This document shows, piece by piece, positions 6,446 to 10,669 of a DNA stretch of 10,669 nucleotides (position 1 is its first letter; each line of letters begins with the position of its first letter). Source of the stretch: Chloroflexota bacterium (GTDB taxonomy: Bacteria > Chloroflexota > Anaerolineae > Anaerolineales > UBA11579). The stretch lies in NCBI GenBank assembly GCA_003250455.1, contig QKGK01000277.1, positions 1 through 10,669 of the forward strand, read 5' to 3'. The notes under the pieces were generated by a model, which worked only from the letters and a program-made list of their open reading frames with translations, did not search any database and was not told the origin of the DNA. The translations under genes were made by a program, and so were the position numbers.

Positions 6446-6626
6446 ATCGAAAACACAAGGTGTGTGTGATGGTAAATATTGGGCACGACAGCATATCTTA
6501 GTGAAGAAACCCACGACTGTCAAGGAGTAAAGCCTGGGAGGGTCTTAACTGCCCCAACCCCATATCCCAGGCAATTTGCCCGGGGAATTGTGCGCTGTTG
6601 GAGCATCCTGCCCGTCTTTGACTGTT

Positions 6627-6655
6627 TTGGAAATTTATTACTTCTGCCGTATACT
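6627..6655 (+). promoter_or_regulatory. Sigma-70-type promoter of the GNAT gene
   Basis: TTGGAA (6627-6632) and TATACT (6650-6655) are separated by the ideal 17 bases, predicting a start near 6662 and a leader of about 26 bases. Two inverted repeats lie upstream (GCCTGGGA/TCCCAGGC at 6532-6572 and CAATT/AATTG at 6572-6590). No small gene is evident in the region 6446-6626. Confidence 0.6.
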
Positions 6656-6687
6656 GATTATGTGGCGTCTGGCACGAGGAGGTCGCG

Positions 6688-7104
6688 ATGCAATATACAG
6701 TAAGGCAGATGGTCATTGATGATTATGACAATGTGTTGGCATTATGGAACAGCTCTGAGTCAATCCAGCTGAGCAAAGTGGATTCACGCGAATGTGTTCA
6801 GCATTTTCTGGAGCGCAATACCGGGTTGAGCTATGTAGCCCTGGATGGGGAAAAGGTCATTGGGGCCGTGTTGTGCAGCCATGATGGGCGCTTAGGGTAT
6901 CTTTCTCATTTGGTCACGGCAAAGGGTTATCGCCGCCAGGGGGTAGGCCGCCAGCTGGTGGGTCGCTGCATGTACGCGCTCACCGGGATGGGCATCCATA
7001 AATGTATTTTGCTGATCATGAAAGAGACGGAGGAAGCGCTTGCGTTTTGGCACCAGGTAGACCCTGCCGGGCGCGTCAGCCTGGTGATGATGGCGCCGCG
7101 TTGA
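6688..7104 (+). CDS. GNAT-family N-acetyltransferase
   Basis: The 138-residue protein is a single GNAT domain, an enzyme class that moves an acetyl group from acetyl-CoA to an amine. The hallmark motif A is present: LSHLVTAKGYRRQGVGRQLV, with the acetyl-CoA pyrophosphate loop RRQGVG at 82-87. It is preceded by the beta4 strand VIGAVLCSHDGRLGYL and followed by helix and strand KCILLIM and EEALAFWHQV. The length is normal for the family and nothing is truncated. The substrate cannot be read from the sequence. The start is supported by GAGGAGGT (6676-6683), four bases from the ATG, and by a well-spaced promoter at 6627-6655. The stop codon is only 20 bases from the stop of the convergent FHA-GGDEF-EAL gene, and I see no hairpin between them, so the two transcripts may overlap at their 3' ends. 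The gene appears monocistronic. Confidence 0.92.
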   Translation: MQYTVRQMVIDDYDNVLALWNSSESIQLSKVDSRECVQHFLERNTGLSYVALDGEKVIGAVLCSHDGRLGYLSHLVTAKGYRRQGVGRQLVGRCMYALTGMGIHKCILLIMKETEEALAFWHQVDPAGRVSLVMMAPR

Positions 7105-7124
7105 GGCTTTTGCGTTCCAGGAGG

Positions 7125-9299
7125 TCAGATGCTGGCAGCCTTGCCGGGGAGAGCACTGGGTTTTTGATTTAAATTGTCCTGGATGAATTGTAAAGCGCGA
7201 TCAATTTCCAGCGCTTTGGCAAATAAATAGCCCTGCCCATATTCGATGCCCATTTCCTTGAGCATATTCAATTGTTTTTCTGTTTCGATCCCCTCGGCGA
7301 TCAGGCTCATGCCAAGCGGTGTTGCCAGCGATTTCAGGGATTCAATGATGCGGTACCCTTTCGGTTCGGATGTCATCATTTCTACGAAGGACCGGTCTAT
7401 TTTTAGCCCGGCAATAGGGAACTGGAGCAGGTAAGAAAGGGTGGAGTATCCGGTGCCAAAATCGTCCAGGCAAAGGTGGATGCCCCGTTCCTGGATGACT
7501 TTGAGCAGTTCCAGGGTGGCTTCTTCATTCTTCAGGCCGACCCGTTCGGTGATCTCCAGATGCAGCGCATCTGTTGTGATTTTGGATTTTTTGAGGACAT
7601 CGTCAAGAATTTCAATGGTTTCGTGGCTGCGGACGAAGTTGGCGGATATGTTGACCGAGACATACAAAGGAGGGTCCATGGGGAAGGCTTCCTGGATCTT
7701 TGCCACATCCTTACAGGCGTAATCCAGTGCCCACAGGTCAATATAGTTGATCAGCCCGGAGGTATCCAGGGCGGCAAAGAATTCGGGCGGTTCGATTATT
7801 CCCCGGGGGGAATGCCAGCGAAGAAGGGCTTCCATCCCAACAATTTTCAGGGTTTGCAGGTTGATGATGGGCTGGTAATGGAGGCGGAACTCCTGGTTTT
7901 GCATCGCTTTGCGCAGTTCAGTTTCCAGGGAGAGGCGGGACATCAGCAAGTTATGCATCACGGCATCATAGATCTCTACGCGCGACTTCCCCAATTCCTT
8001 GGCGCGATACATGGCAATATCTGCGTCCCGCAGCATATCATCCGGCGTGTCGTACCCCATGGTGTTGATGGTAATCCCGATGCTGGAGGTAATGAAGATT
8101 TCTTTCCCCTCGATGTAAAAAGGTTCTGCGAGGATTTCATTCAACCGTGTGGCCACTCTAAGCGCATCCTGTTCGTTGGCAATATCGTCCAGCAGGATGG
8201 CGAATTCGTCCCCGCCGAAGCGGGCAATTCGGTCGTAGCGCGAGACTGCGTCCATTTTGCGGAGGTTGTCTACCAAACGTTCGGAAAAAGCGATCAGCAA
8301 TTTGTCTCCCGTGGCATGCCCCAGGCTGTCATTGACGATCTTAAAATTGTCGATATCCAGGAAGAGGATGGCAAAAAGGTAACCTGGGTTTCGTTTCCCG
8401 CGTTGAAAAGAGTGCCGCAGCCGGTCGAGGAGCATGGCCCGGTTTGCCAACCCGGTGAGCGAATCATGATAGGCGTTGTGGAGCAGTTCTTCCTCTACCC
8501 GGTTCCGCTGAATGGAGAGAGCAACCTGATGGCTGACAGCAATGACCAGCTGCAGGTCGCTGTCTTGCGAAAAGCCGAAAGGATTTTGGGTTTTGGTCAC
8601 AAAGATGAGCGCACAGACCACATCTTCAATTGTTACCGGCACCAGCATCATCGATCGGTTGCGCTTTCTGGTGAGATCGCTGGAATCGCTCCGTATTCTC
8701 TCGGAGGTAAAAATGGTGGCAGAGTTTTGTTTGATGACTTCCTGGATCGTCTCTGGAGAAACGCCATATTTGACCAGGTCGTCGGCTTGATCCTGTAAGA
8801 CGATCAGACAATCGTCTGCACCGATCATCAGCCGGATGGTTTCAGTGATCTTGGCAAAGGCTTTATCCAGTTCAGGGATGTTGATCAGCTGGTAGCCAAT
8901 ATCGTGCAGCAATACGGCGTAGTTGTCGATGGACTTCATCATCAGGTCGCCGGTGACGATCGATTTGGTCTTGTCTTTGTTGTCGTTGACCTTTTGGCGC
9001 GATTCGCTGGAGATGACTGTAAGGAGATGGCGTCCGACCCGGATTTGGTCCTGATGGGTGAGCATCTGAGATTCGTTGATCTGCTTGCCGTTGACGTAGG
9101 TGCCGTTGGTGCTGTTGAGGTCTTGCAGGATCAGGTGGTTATTGTTAAGGGTGAATTCGATCTGCGCATGGTAGCGGGAAGCTGAATCGTCATGGATTAC
9201 GATGTCAACATCCGGGCTGCGCCCGAGGATATTTTTCCCTTCCTTTAGTAAAACCTCCTGCATTTCTGCATCGGGAGATCGAACCATTAAAGACCACAT
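7125..9299 (-). CDS. FHA-GAF-GGDEF-EAL cyclic-di-GMP turnover protein
   Basis: The 724-residue protein lacks membrane segments and should be cytosolic. The order is: FHA domain (about 6-98; GRS at 26-28, Ser41 and His44 of the SxxH motif, LNSTNGTYVNG at 61-71), which binds phosphothreonine peptides; a GAF-like sensor (about 124-266); a diguanylate cyclase GGDEF domain (about 275-435), with DSLTGLANR, the metal-site FLDIDNF and an intact GGDEF at 362-366; and a phosphodiesterase EAL domain (about 455-705), with EAL at 490-492, NISANF, LEITER at 581-586, DDFGTGYS from 612, LKIDRSF, AEGIETE and QGYLFAKAL. All signatures needed for synthesis and hydrolysis of c-di-GMP appear present. The allosteric I-site expected five residues before GGDEF reads SRYD (353-356) rather than RxxD, so product inhibition is probably weak or absent. 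The ribosome binding site is poor (GGGAAAG, 9308-9314, eight bases before the ATG). It is convergent with the GNAT gene; no dedicated kinase lies nearby. Confidence 0.94.
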   Translation of the reverse strand: MWSLMVRSPDAEMQEVLLKEGKNILGRSPDVDIVIHDDSASRYHAQIEFTLNNNHLILQDLNSTNGTYVNGKQINESQMLTHQDQIRVGRHLLTVISSESRQKVNDNKDKTKSIVTGDLMMKSIDNYAVLLHDIGYQLINIPELDKAFAKITETIRLMIGADDCLIVLQDQADDLVKYGVSPETIQEVIKQNSATIFTSERIRSDSSDLTRKRNRSMMLVPVTIEDVVCALIFVTKTQNPFGFSQDSDLQLVIAVSHQVALSIQRNRVEEELLHNAYHDSLTGLANRAMLLDRLRHSFQRGKRNPGYLFAILFLDIDNFKIVNDSLGHATGDKLLIAFSERLVDNLRKMDAVSRYDRIARFGGDEFAILLDDIANEQDALRVATRLNEILAEPFYIEGKEIFITSSIGITINTMGYDTPDDMLRDADIAMYRAKELGKSRVEIYDAVMHNLLMSRLSLETELRKAMQNQEFRLHYQPIINLQTLKIVGMEALLRWHSPRGIIEPPEFFAALDTSGLINYIDLWALDYACKDVAKIQEAFPMDPPLYVSVNISANFVRSHETIEILDDVLKKSKITTDALHLEITERVGLKNEEATLELLKVIQERGIHLCLDDFGTGYSTLSYLLQFPIAGLKIDRSFVEMMTSEPKGYRIIESLKSLATPLGMSLIAEGIETEKQLNMLKEMGIEYGQGYLFAKALEIDRALQFIQDNLNQKPSALPGKAASI

Positions 9300-9504
9300 A
9301 AAAGTATCTTTCCCATTTGATAGATTTCCTATTCGCCCCTCTGTGGGTGTGGATCAGTTGTTAATTGTGTGATTTAGACACATGGTTGTGTTGTAGAGAT
9401 GGCGCGAACAACTCTCAATGTTCCCTATTATATACCGATAATAAGACGGTTTTCATTATCCAAGCATATAAATTAGGGAATAAACTTATCAATTTCGTTG
9501 GTTT
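9300..9504. other. Intergenic region upstream of the FHA-GGDEF-EAL gene
   Basis: This AT-rich stretch of 205 bases must hold the promoter of the leftward FHA-GGDEF-EAL gene and the 3' end of the flavin-reductase transcript. I found no convincing -10/-35 pair and no hairpin terminator. A short inverted repeat TGTGT/ACACA around 9366-9382 is too weak to interpret. Confidence 0.4.
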
Positions 9505-10095
9505 TCAGGCGTTTTGGGGTAAGGAGATGGATTTCTTGCCTTCTGTGTACCCGGTGCCGATCTGTTCGCCAATCCTGTAATAGTGGTTATCCAGGGCGTA
9601 GATGATCGGGTCGAGCTGGGGAAGGGAGGGGATCTTTTTGAGTCCATCCACTTCGACGAGGATGTCCCTGTCAATGTGGGTGGCAGCAACTTCGCCGACA
9701 AAGATCTGCCGGTGCTCGATGGAAAATTCCTTGACCAGACTCAGCTCGATATTGACCGGACATTCCTCGATCATCGGGGCGGTTTTCAACTCGCCAAAGA
9801 AATTGGAGAAGAGCGCACTTTTGTTCACCTCGCTGCCGGAGACGCTCCCGCAGTAGTCGGTTTTGGAAAGCAGGTTGGTGGCCGGGATGTTGATACTGAA
9901 GGTAAGATTTTCCATGATGCCTTTATTGGTATGATGGTTGGCATGGGAGGAGACGAAGATCAGCGGCGGGTTGATGCCCATCAACCCGGTGTCGCCAATG
10001 CAGGTGTAATTGGGGGTGCCTTCCACCAGGGAGCCGACCAGTGTGATTGGGATAGGGTAAATAAGCGGAATAGGGTAGTCGAGTTTAACTTTCAT
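9505..10095 (-). CDS. Flavoredoxin / flavin reductase-like FMN-binding split-barrel protein
   Basis: The 196-residue product matches the flavin reductase-like (DIM6/NTAB, flavoredoxin) family, small cytosolic FMN-binding split-barrel proteins that carry electrons or reduce flavins. Family landmarks are in order: YPIPITLVGSLVEGTPNY (13-30), GINPPLIFVS (40-49), HTNKGIMENLTFSINIPA with its conserved Asn, DYCGSVSGSEVNKSALF (80-96), APMIEECPVNIEL (106-118) and IFVGEVAATHID (131-142), ending YYRIGEQIG. The length is typical. ATG 10095 is preferred over an in-frame ATG 15 codons upstream (10140). AAGGAAG (10103-10109) is well spaced from it, family homology begins there, and an extended -10 element at 10131-10139 lies between the two ATGs. 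There is no adjacent partner such as rubredoxin or a dehydrogenase, so the physiological electron donor and acceptor are unknown. Confidence 0.93.
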   Translation of the reverse strand: MKVKLDYPIPLIYPIPITLVGSLVEGTPNYTCIGDTGLMGINPPLIFVSSHANHHTNKGIMENLTFSINIPATNLLSKTDYCGSVSGSEVNKSALFSNFFGELKTAPMIEECPVNIELSLVKEFSIEHRQIFVGEVAATHIDRDILVEVDGLKKIPSLPQLDPIIYALDNHYYRIGEQIGTGYTEGKKSISLPQNA

Positions 10096-10130
10096 CTCAC
10101 AACTTCCTTTTGCGTGGGTCTTCACTATCC

Positions 10131-10139
10131 AGTGTAGCA
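10131..10139 (-). promoter_or_regulatory. Extended -10 promoter element of the flavin-reductase gene
   Basis: On the minus strand this reads TGC-TACACT, an extended -10 (TGnTAnnnT), predicting a start near 10124 and a 29-base leader that keeps the ribosome binding site. The -35 match (TTTTAG, about 16 bases upstream) is poor, as is tolerated with an extended -10. It supports ATG 10095 as the true start. Confidence 0.55.
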
Positions 10140-10158
10140 TACCAGGATGAATCTAAAA

Positions 10159-10193
10159 TTAATCCTGCGAATAAATTTCTCACTCAGGATTAA
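10159..10193. repeat. Inverted repeat upstream of the flavin-reductase promoter
   Basis: The nine-base arms TTAATCCTG (10159-10167) and CAGGATTAA (10185-10193) are perfect complements, 26 bases apart centre to centre. They are placed at and just upstream of the -35 region of the leftward gene. The layout suits a dimeric regulator or two operator half-sites. A hairpin role is unlikely, because the spacer is 17 bases and no T run follows. Confidence 0.45.
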
Positions 10194-10256
10194 GTTCCGA
10201 AGTTCTGGAAGCAATAGATTTCGATGTATCGGTTACTTCCTCAGCTTGCTAAAATG

Positions 10257-10293
10257 CAGACGCATCCACCTCTCTTAAAGGTGGATGCGTCTG
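10257..10293 (-). terminator. Rho-independent terminator, probably of the miniprotein gene
   Basis: A perfect 14-base GC-rich stem (10257-10270 with 10280-10293) encloses a nine-base loop. On the minus strand it is followed by CATTTTAG, on the plus strand by GTTTTGC. It lies about 55 bases beyond the stop of the 56-residue gene and upstream of the flavin-reductase promoter, so it separates two same-strand units. Confidence 0.8.
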
Positions 10294-10348
10294 GTTTTGC
10301 CGATTGCGATGATAACCGACTTGTTTGCCGGCGGGTGTTGCGGGTTTC

Positions 10349-10519
10349 TCACTGCCCCAGAGTCGCGCCAAAAATTGCTCCAAGGATCGAAGTGATCAAC
10401 ATGAACACTCCCCAGATCAAGAGCATAGCCGGGATGGATGCCAATGACCATTTCAGGATGATCATGACAATATTCCAAAAGGGGATATCAATCCCAGTGA
10501 TAGTTACTCGGTTGTCCAT
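10349..10519 (-). CDS. Small membrane protein, 56 residues, unknown function
   Basis: Reading the minus strand from ATG 10519 to TGA 10349 gives a 56-residue protein. A short polar start (MDNRVTITGIDIPFW) is followed by an almost continuous hydrophobic stretch from residue 15 to 54 with one lysine (Lys23) and one proline (Pro30). This would make one long or two short transmembrane helices with a turn near Ser28-Pro30. The glycine-spaced end (ILGAIFGATLGQ) could favour helix packing. The ribosome binding site is excellent: AAGGAGG (10526-10532), six bases before the ATG. A terminator follows at 10257-10293. Together these make a real gene very likely despite its size. The family was not recognised by eye; small two-helix bacterial proteins of this type are often uncharacterised. 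An overlapping 67-residue frame on the same strand is less credible because it lacks such a ribosome binding site. Confidence 0.82.
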   Translation of the reverse strand: MDNRVTITGIDIPFWNIVMIILKWSLASIPAMLLIWGVFMLITSILGAIFGATLGQ

Positions 10520-10636
10520 ATATTTCCTCCTTATAAAATAGTTTGCAGGACATTAAGTTGTTGGGATGAAAAAAGAAGTAGCATTTGGTTCAAGATAGAT
10601 AAGACTCGCTTCTATATTTCTCCCTCTTTTAATCAT

Positions 10637-10664
10637 AACATAATATAACAAAAAAGCACATCAA
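10637..10664 (-). promoter_or_regulatory. Possible promoter of the miniprotein gene
   Basis: On the minus strand TTGATG (10659-10664) and TATGTT (10637-10642) are separated by 16 bases, giving a leader of about 110 bases. The region is very AT-rich, so chance matches are expected. No better pair was seen nearer the gene. Confidence 0.25.
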
Positions 10665-10669
10665 GGTTT

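Noticed and set aside
7476..8798. A 440-codon open frame on the plus strand opposite the FHA-GGDEF-EAL gene
   Set aside because: It is antisense to a protein with intact GGDEF and EAL motifs, has no recognisable domain and no ribosome binding site, and its composition is what the complementary codons would produce.
9366..9382. TGTGT/ACACA inverted repeat in the region before the FHA gene
   Set aside because: Five-base arms in an AT-rich stretch are expected by chance, and no promoter element is aligned with them.
10275..10478. A 67-codon frame on the minus strand overlapping the miniprotein gene
   Set aside because: It lacks a ribosome binding site, runs into the terminator hairpin and has a charged, featureless product. 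The overlapping 56-residue frame has all expression signals.

Overview
The window looks like a chromosomal segment of an Anaerolineae-type Chloroflexota bacterium. This is inference from protein style: lipoproteins with Thr/Pro-rich linkers, a four-tryptophan (NBR1-type) Ig domain behind a lipobox, a PPC-like C-terminal domain, and a ComEC of the kind seen in that phylum. No rRNA, tRNA, CRISPR array, insertion sequence or phage gene was seen. GC content differs between genes: the first gene is moderate, comEC is clearly GC-rich, and the intergenic regions are AT-rich.

Layout. (1) 56-733 (+): a small SnoaL-like protein whose fold appears to be interrupted by a PDZ domain, closed by a strong terminator. 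(2) 862-3237 (+): a ComEC/Rec2 DNA-uptake channel. Its C-terminal metallo-beta-lactamase-like domain has lost all the expected metal-binding motifs. The gene has no Shine-Dalgarno site but has a TATAAT box exactly where a leaderless mRNA would need it. (3) 3300-4214 (-): a signal-anchored exported protein with a BamE/SmpA-like N-terminal half and an Ig-like C-terminal half. (4) 4529-5626 (+): a lipoprotein with a PPC-like C-terminal domain, divergent from the previous gene across a 314-base region containing dyads and a repeated 10-mer. (5) 5693-6409 (-): a lipoprotein with the four-tryptophan Ig domain, convergent with (4) over a shared bidirectional terminator. (6) 6688-7104 (+): a GNAT acetyltransferase with a good promoter. 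(7) 7125-9299 (-): a soluble FHA-GAF-GGDEF-EAL cyclic-di-GMP protein. (8) 9505-10095 (-): a flavoredoxin/flavin-reductase family protein. (9) 10349-10519 (-): a 56-residue membrane miniprotein with a near-perfect ribosome binding site and its own terminator.

Most genes look monocistronic. Neighbours alternate in strand, and four strong hairpin terminators separate units, so there is little evidence that the genes form one pathway. Three adjacent genes (3-5) encode envelope-exposed proteins of unknown role. The most unusual items are the PDZ-in-SnoaL architecture, the apparently catalytically dead nuclease-like domain of ComEC, and the unannotated-looking miniprotein. I did not find a convincing new multi-gene system.
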